The notes under the pieces: model-generated
Databases searched by the model: none
Told to the model about the DNA's origin: nothing
What the model saw: the letters and a program-made list of their open reading frames with translations, nothing else
Made by a program: the position numbers and the translations under genes
From: Sphingomonas sp. Root241
GTDB lineage: Bacteria > Pseudomonadota > Alphaproteobacteria > Sphingomonadales > Sphingomonadaceae
Length of the DNA stretch: 64,000 nt
NCBI RefSeq assembly: GCF_001428865.1
Contig: NZ_LMIV01000001.1
Coordinates: 182,187-246,186 of the forward strand
Direction: 5' to 3'
Shown: piece by piece, positions 16,540-25,152 of the stretch
How positions within the stretch are numbered: position 1 is the first letter of the stretch
Layout of the letters: each line of letters begins with the position of its first letter

Positions 16540-18603
16540 CTACTCCTCCACCCCCAGCTGCCACAGCACGAATGCCATCTCGTCGGCGGCTTCCTTCAAA
16601 CTCTCCCAGCGGCCCGATTTGCCGCCGTGCCCGGCGCCCATGTTGGTCTTGAGCACCAGCACATTGTCGTCGGTCTTCGTCGCGCGCAGCTTCGCCGCCC
16701 ACTTCGCCGGCTCCCAATAAGTCACGCGCGGATCGTTGAGCCCTCCGCTGATGAACATCGGCGGGTAGGCCTGCGGCTTCACATTGTCGTAGGGCGAGTA
16801 AGAGCGGATCAGCTCGAATGCCTTGGGATCCTCCACCGGATTGCCCCATTCGGGCCATTCGCCCGGAGTCAGCGGCAGGCTTTCGTCGAGCATCGTGTTG
16901 AGCACGTCGACGAACGGTACGTCGGCGACCACGGCGCCCCACAGATCCGGGTCTGAATTGACCACCGCCCCCATCAGCTCGCCGCCTGCGCTGCGCCCGG
17001 CGATCGCGATCCCGCCTTTGTGGGTATAGCCGAGGTCGATCAATCCCTTCGCCACGTCGACGAAGTCGTTGAAGGTGTTCTCGCGCTTGTTGAGCTTGCC
17101 GTCGAGATACCATTGCTGGCCCAGATCGTCGCCGCCGCGGATATGCGCGATCGCGAACGCCATGCCGCGATCGAGGAACGACATCCGGCTGGTCGAGAAG
17201 CCGGGCGGGATCGCATAGCCATAGGCGCCATAGGCATAGAGGTAGAGCTTGCCGCTGCCGTCGCGCGGGAAGTCCTTCGGATAGACGATGGAGACCGGGA
17301 CCTGGGTGCCGTCGCGCGCGGCGATGTTGAGCCGCTCGGTGCGGTATTTCGATGCGTCGTAGCCGCTCGGGATCTCCTGGACCTTGAGCGTGGTGATCGC
17401 GCCGGTGGCGACGTCGTAATCCTGTACCGTCCCCGGGGTGACCATCGATTCGTAGCTCAGCCGCAGCGTGTCGACGTCGTACTCGGGATTGTCCCCGAGC
17501 CCCGCGACATAGCTCGCCTCGGGGAATCTCAGCCGCACCGGTGCGATCGCGGGATCGTAGCGGTGCAGCTCGATCTGATCGAGCCCGTCGTCGCGCCCCT
17601 CGACGATGAAGAAGTCGGCGAAGCAGTCCACACCGGTCATGTAGAAATGTTTCGACGGGCCGATCCGCTCGATCCATTCGCCGGGATTGTCGATGCGCGC
17701 GGTCACCAGCCGGAACTGCGGATCCACGTCGTTGGTGTGGATGAACAAGGTCCCGTCATGCTCGTCGACGTCGTACTCACGACCGACTTTGCGCGGCGAT
17801 ACGCACAGCAATGGCGCGGTGGGGTCATCGGCCGGCAGCAGATAGACTTCGCTAGTCACGTGATCGCCGGTCGCGACCACCAGCCATTTGCGCGAGCTCG
17901 TCTCGCCCACGGCGACGCGATAGCCCTCGTCGGCCTCCTTGAAGAGCTCGATATCCTTCTCGATCGGCGCGCCGAGCTTGTGCCAGCGCGCATTGTCGGT
18001 GCGCCACTGCTCGTTGGCGACGCCGTAGAGGAAGCCCTTCGAGTCCGCCGTCCAGACGATCTCGGAAAGCATGCCGGGGATCGTGTCGGGCAGCAGCGCG
18101 CCGCTCTCGAGATCCTTGACCCGCACTTCGAACCGTTCCGATCCGTTATCGTCGACGGCGTAGGCGAGGTAGCGCCCGTCGGGGCTGACGCTGAACGCGC
18201 CAAGCCGGAAATATTCCTTGCCCGCGGCCAATGCCGGCTCGTCGAGGATCAACTGGTCCTCGCCGCCGCTCACCGGCTTGCGCCACCAGCGCGGATATTC
18301 GCCGCCGGTCTCGAAATCGGTCCAGTAGAGCCAGTCGCCGTCCTTTTGCGGCACGGTCGATTCGTCTTCCTTGATCCGCCCGCGCATCTCCTTGAACAGC
18401 CGCTCGCTGAGCGGCTTCAAGGGCGCGATCACCTTCTCGAAATACGCGTTCTCTTGCCTAAGATAGGCGAGCACATCCTTGTCGGTGACCTCCGGATAGC
18501 CGGGATCCTTCAGCCACGCCCAAGGATCGTCGAGGGTGACGCCGTGGATGGAGAAACTATGCGGGCGCGTGGCCGCGACGGGCGGCTTGGGAAGATCGGT
18601 CAT
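16540..18603 (-). CDS. S9 family peptidase, oligopeptidase B-like
   Basis: 687-residue prolyl-oligopeptidase-family serine peptidase. The N-terminal two thirds form the beta-propeller gate; the catalytic domain follows. Catalytic Ser lies in G-R-S-A-G-G (~residue 533), Asp in N-D-P-R-V-T-Y-W-E-P, and His in G-A-G-H-G-G-K-S-G-R near the C-terminus. The length and the Y-G-A-Y-G / R-G-G-D-D-L-G stretches match oligopeptidase B (cleaves after basic residues in short peptides). No signal peptide, so probably cytoplasmic. Confidence 0.93.
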   Translation of the reverse strand: MTDLPKPPVAATRPHSFSIHGVTLDDPWAWLKDPGYPEVTDKDVLAYLRQENAYFEKVIAPLKPLSERLFKEMRGRIKEDESTVPQKDGDWLYWTDFETGGEYPRWWRKPVSGGEDQLILDEPALAAGKEYFRLGAFSVSPDGRYLAYAVDDNGSERFEVRVKDLESGALLPDTIPGMLSEIVWTADSKGFLYGVANEQWRTDNARWHKLGAPIEKDIELFKEADEGYRVAVGETSSRKWLVVATGDHVTSEVYLLPADDPTAPLLCVSPRKVGREYDVDEHDGTLFIHTNDVDPQFRLVTARIDNPGEWIERIGPSKHFYMTGVDCFADFFIVEGRDDGLDQIELHRYDPAIAPVRLRFPEASYVAGLGDNPEYDVDTLRLSYESMVTPGTVQDYDVATGAITTLKVQEIPSGYDASKYRTERLNIAARDGTQVPVSIVYPKDFPRDGSGKLYLYAYGAYGYAIPPGFSTSRMSFLDRGMAFAIAHIRGGDDLGQQWYLDGKLNKRENTFNDFVDVAKGLIDLGYTHKGGIAIAGRSAGGELMGAVVNSDPDLWGAVVADVPFVDVLNTMLDESLPLTPGEWPEWGNPVEDPKAFELIRSYSPYDNVKPQAYPPMFISGGLNDPRVTYWEPAKWAAKLRATKTDDNVLVLKTNMGAGHGGKSGRWESLKEAADEMAFVLWQLGVEE

Positions 18604-18623
18604 TCCCCGCCTTATCGCGCCGT

Positions 18624-19481
18624 TCAGGCGAGCGGCAACAATATCTGTCCGGGGCGGCTCGCGCAGGCGACGCGGGCTCGACCTGCGCGTTTCGCTTCGT
18701 GGAGCGCCTTCTCCGCGCCGAGGACCGTCGCGTCGATCGCCTCGCCTCCGAAACGACAGACTCCCGCCGAGAAAGTCAGCGCCTCGCCATCGAGCACGAT
18801 CAACGGGTTGGCGATCAGCCGGCGGGTTACCCGCCCGAGCACGCCCGCCGCCTCGTCCTCGGTGGCGCCGCGAAACAGCACCGCAAATTCCTCTCCGTCC
18901 CAGCGCGCGACCAGATCGCCGCGGCGCAGCTCGGACGAGAGCCGCCCGGCGAAATCGCGCAGCACGCGGTCGCCCACTTCATGGCCGAACTGGTCGTTGA
19001 TCTGCCGGAACCGGTCGAGATCGAGCAGCGCGACGGTGCCGCGCCGCTCGGCGGGCAGAAAGTCCTCGATATCCGCCAGGAAGCCGCGACGGTTGCGCGC
19101 ACCGGTGAGCAGATCCTCCTTCGCCGCGAGATCGAGCTCGCGCATCCGCTGCCCGGCGGCGCCTGCCGCGCGATTGACGCTGGCGAGCAGGCTGCCGATC
19201 GCATCCTCGTCACGCTGCGGCAGCGGGGTGACCATGGCGCGCCTTTCCTGCGCCGCGGGGAGGTCTGCCAGCAAACCGCCCATTGCTTGCAGCGCGATTG
19301 TCATACCCGCGACGCTCGCCAGCATCAGCGCCGAGAATTCGGCCAGCATTGGACTACCCGCCGCCACGCTCCAGCCGATCCAGACGAGCAGCGGCAGATT
19401 TGTCGCGGCAACGCAGATCGCAGCCAGCCGCAGCCGAAGGGCGCGCGGAAACGCGAGCGAAGTGGCGAAATAAAAGCGCAT
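18624..19481 (-). CDS. Membrane-anchored GGDEF protein, variant DGEEF site
   Basis: 285 residues: two N-terminal hydrophobic segments, a short linker, then a GGDEF domain from ~residue 125 (D-L-L-T-G-A-R-N-R-R-G-F, A-L-L-D-L-D-R-F-R-Q-I-N-D). The signature loop reads W-D-G-E-E-F, so the first Gly is Asp. The substrate-binding residues before it are normal, but activity as a cyclic-di-GMP synthase is uncertain. ATG 19481 has AAGGGA upstream; a GTG at 19493 is possible. No EAL domain. Confidence 0.88.
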   Translation of the reverse strand: MRFYFATSLAFPRALRLRLAAICVAATNLPLLVWIGWSVAAGSPMLAEFSALMLASVAGMTIALQAMGGLLADLPAAQERRAMVTPLPQRDEDAIGSLLASVNRAAGAAGQRMRELDLAAKEDLLTGARNRRGFLADIEDFLPAERRGTVALLDLDRFRQINDQFGHEVGDRVLRDFAGRLSSELRRGDLVARWDGEEFAVLFRGATEDEAAGVLGRVTRRLIANPLIVLDGEALTFSAGVCRFGGEAIDATVLGAEKALHEAKRAGRARVACASRPGQILLPLA

Positions 19482-19611
19482 GGATCCCTTCACGCTTGTG
19501 GCTGCAGCGGTCCTCTCTCCACCATGGCCGTCAAAATATTCGAAACGGTAAAGCTTAACGCCGAACGAATCGCTTGCTTGGGTGCAGACCCCAGGTTGAG
19601 AACCGTATTTC

Positions 19612-19694
19612 CGTCATCCCGGCCTTGAGCCGGGATCCCGCTTCTTCTGTTCTGCCCAAAGGCAGCAGGACCCCGGAACAAGTCCGGGGTGACG
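19612..19694. repeat. REP-like palindrome (family B variant)
   Basis: 83-bp imperfect palindrome: CGTCATCCCGGCC start (19612) and GTCCGGGGTGACG end (19694), each arm able to form its own hairpin. It is related to 10696-10801 and to the termini of 61972-62374. It lies in the ~250-bp gap between the GGDEF gene and the PLP-enzyme stop. Confidence 0.82.
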
Positions 19695-19734
19695 GAAGAG
19701 GAGGAAACCGCTCCAAGTTGGATGTCGATACGGC

Positions 19735-20811
19735 CTAGGTCGATCGGCCGCGCGCGGTCACCGGCCAGCTCCCAGTCACCATGTCGCCGTCGAGCACATG
19801 GTAAAGGTCATAGAGATTGACCGTCGGATCGCAGTGCGGCGGCATCAGCGTCACGCGCGCGCCGAGTTCGGGCAGCCCGTCGCCCAGCAACGCGCCGTGC
19901 TCGTCGCCGGTAAAGGCGTAGCGGGTCCCCTCCGGCGCGCCGTCGAGCACCACCGGCACTCCGGCATCGGTCGCGAAGGCCTTCAGCCCTGCATCGATCG
20001 TCACCATCCCCGGCGTGTTCGCGCTCACCACCGTGGCGTCGACGAACAGGGCCGGCTCGAAGCTTGGCCCGGCCAGCTCGCAATCCAGATATTCGCGGTC
20101 GAGGAAGATGTACGATCCCACCTGCAGCTCGGTGAACACCCCCAGCGACGCGTCGATCGCGAAGGTCCCGGTGCCCCCGCCGGTCACCACCGGGATGGCG
20201 AACCCGGCATCGGCCAGCGCACCCAGTACTTCGCGGAGATATTCGGTCCGCTCGACGATCGCGGCGCGCCGCTCGGCCAGGCTCTGGATATGCTGATGCG
20301 ATCCGCAATAATATTGCACCCCGCCCAGCTTGAGCGTGCCCGTCGCGGCGATCGCCCGCGCCAGCGCGACGGCCGCTTCCGCCGAAGTCACGCCGGTGCG
20401 ATGGCTCCCCGGATCCAGATCGATGAACACGGTGAGCCCCTCCACTGCGCCGAGCGCCCGCGCATTATCGGGATGGTCCACCACCACCGACAGCGCGATC
20501 CGCCGGTCGAGCGCTGCCAGCCTCCCGATCGCCGCCGGGGTCACCACCGGCGAGGTGAGATGGATGTTCGCCACGCCGTCCGCGGCCAGCGCTTCGGCCT
20601 CGCCGAGCTTGGCGCAGCAGATTCCCGCCGCTCCCGCTACGATCTGCCGCCGTGCGATCTCGCCGCTCTTGTGCGTCTTGGCGTGCGGCCGGAGCGCGAC
20701 GCCCTGCGCCTCGGCAAAGGCCGCCATCGCCGCGATGTTGCGCTCCAGCGCGGCGCGATCGATCAGCAATGCGGGCGTGGGCAGGTCGCGGCGGAGGAGG
20801 GGCGTGGTCAT
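19735..20811 (-). CDS. DSD1-family PLP enzyme (D-threonine aldolase/D-serine dehydratase-like)
   Basis: 358 residues, fold-type III alanine-racemase-like barrel. The PLP lysine is in R-P-H-A-K-T-H-K (~residue 43), followed by I-C-C-A-K-L-G-E-A-E. G-G-G-T-G-T-F provides the phosphate loop. The C-terminal metal pair is in M-P-P-H-C-D-P-T-V-N-L-Y-D, typical of metal-dependent D-threonine aldolase and D-serine dehydratase. Which D-amino acid is used cannot be told. ATG 20811 chosen; ATG 20823 is also in frame. Divergent from the aminopeptidase P gene. Confidence 0.88.
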   Translation of the reverse strand: MTTPLLRRDLPTPALLIDRAALERNIAAMAAFAEAQGVALRPHAKTHKSGEIARRQIVAGAAGICCAKLGEAEALAADGVANIHLTSPVVTPAAIGRLAALDRRIALSVVVDHPDNARALGAVEGLTVFIDLDPGSHRTGVTSAEAAVALARAIAATGTLKLGGVQYYCGSHQHIQSLAERRAAIVERTEYLREVLGALADAGFAIPVVTGGGTGTFAIDASLGVFTELQVGSYIFLDREYLDCELAGPSFEPALFVDATVVSANTPGMVTIDAGLKAFATDAGVPVVLDGAPEGTRYAFTGDEHGALLGDGLPELGARVTLMPPHCDPTVNLYDLYHVLDGDMVTGSWPVTARGRST

Positions 20812-20925
20812 GCGCCAGGGCATAGCGCTTCCCAATCGCGATTCCATCGGCCAAACGGTCGGGCAATCAGCCGCTCGACTCGCGCGCGTCCGAAGTCCGC
20901 GGCACCCGATGTTCGAGGAACCGCC

Positions 20926-22722
20926 ATGTCCAGCTACGCCGATCGCCTCTCCGCCCTTCGCGAGCAATTGAAGCGCGACCGACTCGACGGCTTCGTCGTG
21001 CCGCTCACCGACGAGCATATGTCCGAATATGTCGGCGCCTATGCCCAGCGCCTCGCCTGGCTGACCGGCTTCCAGGGCAGCGCCGGCAGCGCGGTGGTGC
21101 TGTCGAGCGAAGCCGCGATCTTCACCGACGGGCGCTACACGCTGCAGGTCCGCCAGCAGGTCTCGGCCGATCAGTGGCAATATGTCTCGGTGCCCGGGAC
21201 CAGCATGGCCTCGTGGCTGGGCGAACACGCCCCCGATGGCGACCGCATCGGCTACGACCCCTGGCTCCACACGCGTGCCTGGGTCGAGGAAGCGAAGAAG
21301 GCGCTCGCCGAGAAAGGCGCGGAGCTGGTCGCGGTGGACACCAATCCCGTCGACGCCGTCTGGCCCGATCGCCCCGCGCCCTCGGATGCGACGCTTGCCG
21401 TCCAGGACGATGCCGCCGCAGGCCGCACCTCCGCCGCCAAGCGCGCCGAGATCGCCGAGTGGCTTTCCGCGCGCAAGGCCGACGCAGTGGTGCTCTCGGC
21501 GCTCGATTCGATCGCCTGGGCATTCAACGTCCGCGGCAACGACGTCAGCCACACCCCGGTCGCTTTGGCCTACGCCATCGTCAATGCCGACGGCACCGCC
21601 GACCTGTTCGTGAGCCCCGAGAAGATCACCGACGCCGTCCGCCAGCATCTCGGCAACGCCATCCGACTGCACGACCGCGCCGCCTTCGCGCCTGCGCTCA
21701 AGGGCTTTGCCGGCAAGCGCGTCGCCGCCGATCCCGAGCGCGCGGTCGCCGCGATCTTCGATTCGCTCGACGCGGGCGGCGCGAAGATCCTCAGCCTGCG
21801 CGATCCGGTCGTCCTCGCCAAGGCGCTCAAGAACCCCGCCGAGATCGCCGGCCACAAGTCGGCGCAGGCCCGCGACGGCGCCGCTCTGGTCCGCTTCCTC
21901 AAATGGTTCGAGGAGACCGCGCCCGCCGGCCAGCTCACCGAAATGTCGGCGGCGGACAAGCTCCGCGAACTCCGCGACGCGACCGGTGTGCTCAAGGACC
22001 TGAGCTTCGACACCATCTCCGCCACCGGCCCCAACGGCGCGATCCCGCATTACAAGGTCACCCAGGAATCGAGCCTGCCGATCGAGCCCGGCCAGCTCTA
22101 TCTCGTCGATTCGGGCGGCCAATATGCCGACGGCACCACCGATGTGACGCGCGTGATGCCCGTCGGTGAGCCCACGCCCGAGATGAAGGACCGCTTCACC
22201 CGCGTGCTCAAGGGCCATATCGGTATCGCAACGGCAATCTTCCCCGAAGGCACTACCGGTGCCCAGCTCGACAGCTTCGCCCGCGCGCCGCTCTGGGAAG
22301 TCGGGCTGGATTACGGCCACGGCACCGGCCACGGCGTCGGCGCCTATCTCTCGGTGCACGAGGGGCCGCAGCGCATCGCGCAACCTTTCTACCCCGGCGG
22401 CCAGAGCCTCGAGCCGCTGCGCGCCGGCATGTTCCTCTCGAACGAGCCCGGCTACTACAAGGCCGGCGAATACGGCATCCGCATCGAGAATCTGGTGCTG
22501 GTGATCAAGGCGTCGATCGCCGGTGCCGAGCAGCCGATGCTGGCCTTCGAGACACTCACCTTCGCGCCGATCGAGCGCACCCTGATCGCGCCGTCACTGT
22601 TAACCCCAAAGGAACTTCAGTGGCTTAATGGCTATCACGCGCGGGTGCTCGAAGTGGTCGGCCCGCAACTGGCTGAGGATGAACGGCAATGGTTGGAAGC
22701 GAAGGTCGCGCCAATCGGGTAA
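20926..22722 (+). CDS. Xaa-Pro aminopeptidase (M24B, three-domain type)
   Basis: 598 residues, like the long eukaryote-type aminopeptidase P rather than the 440-residue E. coli PepP. Two creatinase-like N-terminal domains are followed by the M24 domain. Metal ligands are visible: Asp in V-D-S-G-G-Q-Y and G-T-T-D-V-T-R, His in G-H-G-T-G-H-G-V-G, Glu in S-N-E-P-G-Y-Y and R-I-E-N-L. ATG 20926 is preceded by GAGGAA. It removes N-terminal residues before proline, in the cytoplasm. Confidence 0.94.
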   Translation: MSSYADRLSALREQLKRDRLDGFVVPLTDEHMSEYVGAYAQRLAWLTGFQGSAGSAVVLSSEAAIFTDGRYTLQVRQQVSADQWQYVSVPGTSMASWLGEHAPDGDRIGYDPWLHTRAWVEEAKKALAEKGAELVAVDTNPVDAVWPDRPAPSDATLAVQDDAAAGRTSAAKRAEIAEWLSARKADAVVLSALDSIAWAFNVRGNDVSHTPVALAYAIVNADGTADLFVSPEKITDAVRQHLGNAIRLHDRAAFAPALKGFAGKRVAADPERAVAAIFDSLDAGGAKILSLRDPVVLAKALKNPAEIAGHKSAQARDGAALVRFLKWFEETAPAGQLTEMSAADKLRELRDATGVLKDLSFDTISATGPNGAIPHYKVTQESSLPIEPGQLYLVDSGGQYADGTTDVTRVMPVGEPTPEMKDRFTRVLKGHIGIATAIFPEGTTGAQLDSFARAPLWEVGLDYGHGTGHGVGAYLSVHEGPQRIAQPFYPGGQSLEPLRAGMFLSNEPGYYKAGEYGIRIENLVLVIKASIAGAEQPMLAFETLTFAPIERTLIAPSLLTPKELQWLNGYHARVLEVVGPQLAEDERQWLEAKVAPIG

Positions 22723-22838
22723 TGTGGTTCCTGGCGGGTGCCGTCACCATGGCGATGTACCTGCAGGGCCCGCACGCGATTGCGGACAAGGCCTATGACT
22801 TCAGCGCTTTCGCGGCTGCCTGGGTGAATTCGCTCTGA
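22722..22838 (+). CDS. Possible 38-residue membrane micro-protein
   Basis: ATG at 22722-22724 overlaps the aminopeptidase TAA by one base (TAATG), which would allow coupled translation. The product starts with a hydrophobic run M-W-F-L-A-G-A-V-T-M-A-M-Y-L and ends W-V-N-S-L. It has no recognised family, and its 3' end overlaps the convergent 48-residue gene by 46 bases. Weakly supported. Confidence 0.28.
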   Translation: MWFLAGAVTMAMYLQGPHAIADKAYDFSAFAAAWVNSL

Positions 22839-22939
22839 GGCGTGGGCTCGGCGTGCTGCTCGCGCGCCTGTGCCTTGCGCTTCCGGAGATTTGCCCGGAG
22901 TGCTTCCGCGAGTCGCGCCTTCTTCTCCGCATCGTTCAT
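22793..22939 (-). CDS. 48-residue basic helical protein
   Basis: Short gene from ATG 22939. The product begins M-N-D-A-E-K-K-A-R-L-A-E-A-L-R-A-N-L-R-K-R-K-A-Q: a strongly charged amphipathic helix followed by a polar tail. Proteins of nearly this form are common in sphingomonads and other alphaproteobacteria, from memory. Function unknown. Codon third positions are G/C-rich, supporting a real gene. Confidence 0.65.
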   Translation of the reverse strand: MNDAEKKARLAEALRANLRKRKAQAREQHAEPTPQSEFTQAAAKALKS

Positions 22940-23030
22940 GCGGACAGTCGATAAACCGGTCTGCTTCGGGTTGACAATCGGTCTGCCCCAAGCACATAGG
23001 CCCCTCCCGCCCGGTCCCGGACCGGCGAGT

Positions 23031-23105
<75 letters not shown>

Positions 23106-23151
23106 TTTTTCGATGATCTTGCGACATTTCCCCGACAGGGGGCCGCCGGCA

Positions 23152-23559
23152 CTACAGTCGCACGACTTCGCCGTCTTCCTTGGTGAATTCGGCGGGAACG
23201 CGGTCCAGCAGCGGCAACACGGCTTCGGACGGGCGGCACAGCTTCGTGCCCTTCGGCGTCACTACGATCGGCCGATTCACCAGGATCGGGTGTTCGATCA
23301 TGGCTTCGATGATCGCGTCATCGGACACCGTCGAATCGACCAACCTCAGTTCGGCAGCGGGCGTGCCCTTTTCGCGCAGAACGTCACGCGGCTTCGCGCC
23401 CATTGCGGCCAGCAGTTCCTCCAGCTTCGCCCGCGTCCAGCCGACCTTGCGATATTGGACGATCGTCGGCGCGTAACCGGCCGCTTCGATCATCGCCAGC
23501 GTGTTGCGCGACGTGCCGCAATCGGGGTTGTGATAGATGGTGATCGGGAACGCATTCAC
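23152..23559 (-). CDS. arsC: Arsenate reductase, glutaredoxin-dependent
   Basis: 135 residues. Reduces arsenate to arsenite with glutathione/glutaredoxin. The catalytic Cys is in N-P-D-C-G-T-S-R-N-T (~residue 13), and the arsenate-binding Arg is in R-P-I-V-V-T-P-K-G-T-K-L-C-R-P. GTG start at 23559 overlaps the aquaporin stop by four bases (GTGA). Last gene of the arsI-arsR-aqpS-arsC operon; the arsenite formed can leave through the adjacent aquaglyceroporin, as known in Sinorhizobium. Confidence 0.93.
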   Translation of the reverse strand: MNAFPITIYHNPDCGTSRNTLAMIEAAGYAPTIVQYRKVGWTRAKLEELLAAMGAKPRDVLREKGTPAAELRLVDSTVSDDAIIEAMIEHPILVNRPIVVTPKGTKLCRPSEAVLPLLDRVPAEFTKEDGEVVRL

Positions 23560-24221
23560 TGTGGACTTTCCTCTCTCAATAGCCAGCCGAAGAACGCGAT
23601 GGCCGCCAGCGTGCCGACGAGCTGCCCTGCGATGAAACCTGCGATCGATGCGGGCGCGATCCCGGCAAAGCTGTTCGACATGCTTCGGGCGATCGTCACG
23701 GCCGGGTTCGCGAAGGAGGTGGACGCCGTGAACCAATAAGCGGCGGTGATGTAGAGCCCGACTGCGAATGGTGTGAATTCGGGCCGATTGCGCTGCGTAC
23801 TGAAGATCGTCCCGATCAGGCCGAAGGTGGCTACGCATTCGGCGAAGCCCTGCGGCAGCCCGTCACGAGCCTTGCTCGATATCTGGAGCATCGGTTCGGC
23901 GAACATGGCGTGTGCCGCCCACACGCCCATGATCGCCCCGGCCAGTTGCGCAGCGACATAGGCGATCGCGATGCCAGCCGTCGTCTCGCGCTTCAGCAAG
24001 ACGGCCAATGTAACCGCGGGGTTGAAGTGCGCGCCGGAAACGGGGCCGAACATATGGATGAGGACGATCAGCCCCGTGCCCGTCGCGATCGTGTTGCCGA
24101 GCAATGCGACAGCATCGTTCCCGGCCGCGAGGTGCTCGCCCATGATGCCTGAACCAACGACGATCGCGAGCAACATCGCCGTGCCGACGAACTCGGCGAC
24201 GATGCGCCGCGACAGCGTCAC
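23556..24221 (-). CDS. Aquaglyceroporin of ars operon (AqpS-like)
   Basis: 221-residue MIP channel with six hydrophobic segments and two half-helix motifs, H-F-N-P-A-V-T (~residue 62) and F-A-N-P-A-V-T (~170). Placed between arsR and arsC it most likely conducts arsenite (or methylarsenite) out down its gradient, the role shown for AqpS of Sinorhizobium meliloti. No ArsB or Acr3 pump is present in this operon. GTG start 24221 overlaps the arsR stop by four bases. Confidence 0.9.
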   Translation of the reverse strand: MTLSRRIVAEFVGTAMLLAIVVGSGIMGEHLAAGNDAVALLGNTIATGTGLIVLIHMFGPVSGAHFNPAVTLAVLLKRETTAGIAIAYVAAQLAGAIMGVWAAHAMFAEPMLQISSKARDGLPQGFAECVATFGLIGTIFSTQRNRPEFTPFAVGLYITAAYWFTASTSFANPAVTIARSMSNSFAGIAPASIAGFIAGQLVGTLAAIAFFGWLLREESPQ

Positions 24222-24559
24222 GAGCAGCAATCGGCGTCGATCGCGAGCGCGCCGAGCGAGCCGCATATCTCGGGATGCCCTGCGCAGCAGTCAGCGACGA
24301 GGAAACCCAGAAGATCACGCATGCCGTCATAGTCGGCCGAATAGATCACCGAACGCCCTTCGCGCCGCGACTGGATCAACCCCGCATTGCCGAGGATCGT
24401 CAAATGCGTCGAAAGTGTGTTGGGGAGCGCGCCGATTTCGCGGGCGATATCGCCTGCCGCCATGCCTTCCGCGCCTGCCCGCACCAGCAGGCGGAGCACA
24501 GCAAGGCGGCTGGCGTGCGCGAGCGCCGACAGTGCTTCTACGGCCGTGGGCAGCTGCAT
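24218..24559 (-). CDS. arsR: ArsR-family arsenic-responsive repressor
   Basis: 113 residues, winged helix-turn-helix. The recognition region reads A-L-P-N-T-L-S-T-H-L-T-I-L. The likely As(III) site is a C-terminal C-C-x5-C (D-C-C-A-G-H-P-E-I-C), the same spacing as the Cys95/96/102 site described for Acidithiobacillus ArsR, rather than the classical CVC in the DNA-binding helix; another C-C ends the protein. ATG 24559 overlaps the arsI stop by one base. It probably binds the palindrome at 25004-25033. Confidence 0.92.
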   Translation of the reverse strand: MQLPTAVEALSALAHASRLAVLRLLVRAGAEGMAAGDIAREIGALPNTLSTHLTILGNAGLIQSRREGRSVIYSADYDGMRDLLGFLVADCCAGHPEICGSLGALAIDADCCS

Positions 24560-24984
24560 CAGCAGCACGCTTTCGCGGCCGGTTGCATGTCGCCGGGGAT
24601 CACTTCGTCCTCGCCATAAGCGGTCGCTTCGCCGTGCGTGAAGAAGGTTTCCCAACGAACGCCCGCGGTGTCCGTAACCCATGACTTGTCCGACTTGGCA
24701 TAGCAGCAGGTCGTCGCTTCCTGGTCGAACGTCGTCGATCCTGCGGCCTTCAGACGCGTGGCGAGTTCGGCGAGTTCGTCCGGGCTATCGACCTGAAGGC
24801 CGACGTGGTCGATCCCCCTTCCCCGGGCCCGAGACGAGATGGCGAGATTGACGTGCGGATCTTCGAGCATCCATTTCGCATAGTCGTCCTTCACCACGGC
24901 CGGGGGCGAGTCGAACAGGGTGCTGTAGAACGCGATGGCCTGTTCGATGTTGGGCACGCTGACGTGCATGTGAAGGCGTTTCAT
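24559..24984 (-). CDS. arsI: ArsI-type organoarsenical C-As lyase (VOC family)
   Basis: 141-residue vicinal-oxygen-chelate protein. Metal ligands expected for ArsI are visible: His in L-H-M-H-V-S-V, His in G-I-D-H-V-G-L and Glu in R-W-E-T-F-F. The vicinal cysteines that bind methylarsenite are in T-T-C-C-Y-A-K-S-D-K-S-W-V, which separates it from ordinary glyoxalases. The C-terminus ends A-C-C. It demethylates MAs(III) to arsenite with oxygen. ATG 24984 has GGAG nine bases upstream; ATG 24993 is possible. First gene of the operon. Confidence 0.9.
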   Translation of the reverse strand: MKRLHMHVSVPNIEQAIAFYSTLFDSPPAVVKDDYAKWMLEDPHVNLAISSRARGRGIDHVGLQVDSPDELAELATRLKAAGSTTFDQEATTCCYAKSDKSWVTDTAGVRWETFFTHGEATAYGEDEVIPGDMQPAAKACC

Positions 24985-25003
24985 GGTTGCCATCTCCGTT
25001 GTT

Positions 25004-25033
25004 TCGATATTTCGACTATTCCAGAAATATCGA
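25004..25033. promoter_or_regulatory. Candidate ArsR operator
   Basis: Perfect inverted repeat TCGATATTTC (25004-25013), 10-base spacer, GAAATATCGA (25024-25033), 20 bases upstream of the arsI start. It is an AT-rich dyad in very GC-rich surroundings, at the position expected for an ArsR repressor site. Confidence 0.82.
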
Positions 25034-25152
25034 TTCGACAAGAGGCAATCTCGCTGGCCTTCGATGCCTGGCTATATCGAGCGGCGCCTCGGCGCTTGCA
25101 ACGCGGACCCCTTTGGCGGATCAGGCCCCGGAGCTAGCCGGGAGTATCGATC

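Noticed and set aside
17020..19473. 817-codon frame antisense to the S9 peptidase and GGDEF genes
   Set aside because: No recognisable motif or ribosome site; the opposite strand encodes catalytic motifs throughout.
19798..20925. Long 5' extension of the aminopeptidase P frame
   Set aside because: The extension is antisense to the DSD1-type gene and reads as low-complexity Arg/His-rich protein; the real start at 20926 has a GAGGAA site and the family N-terminus.
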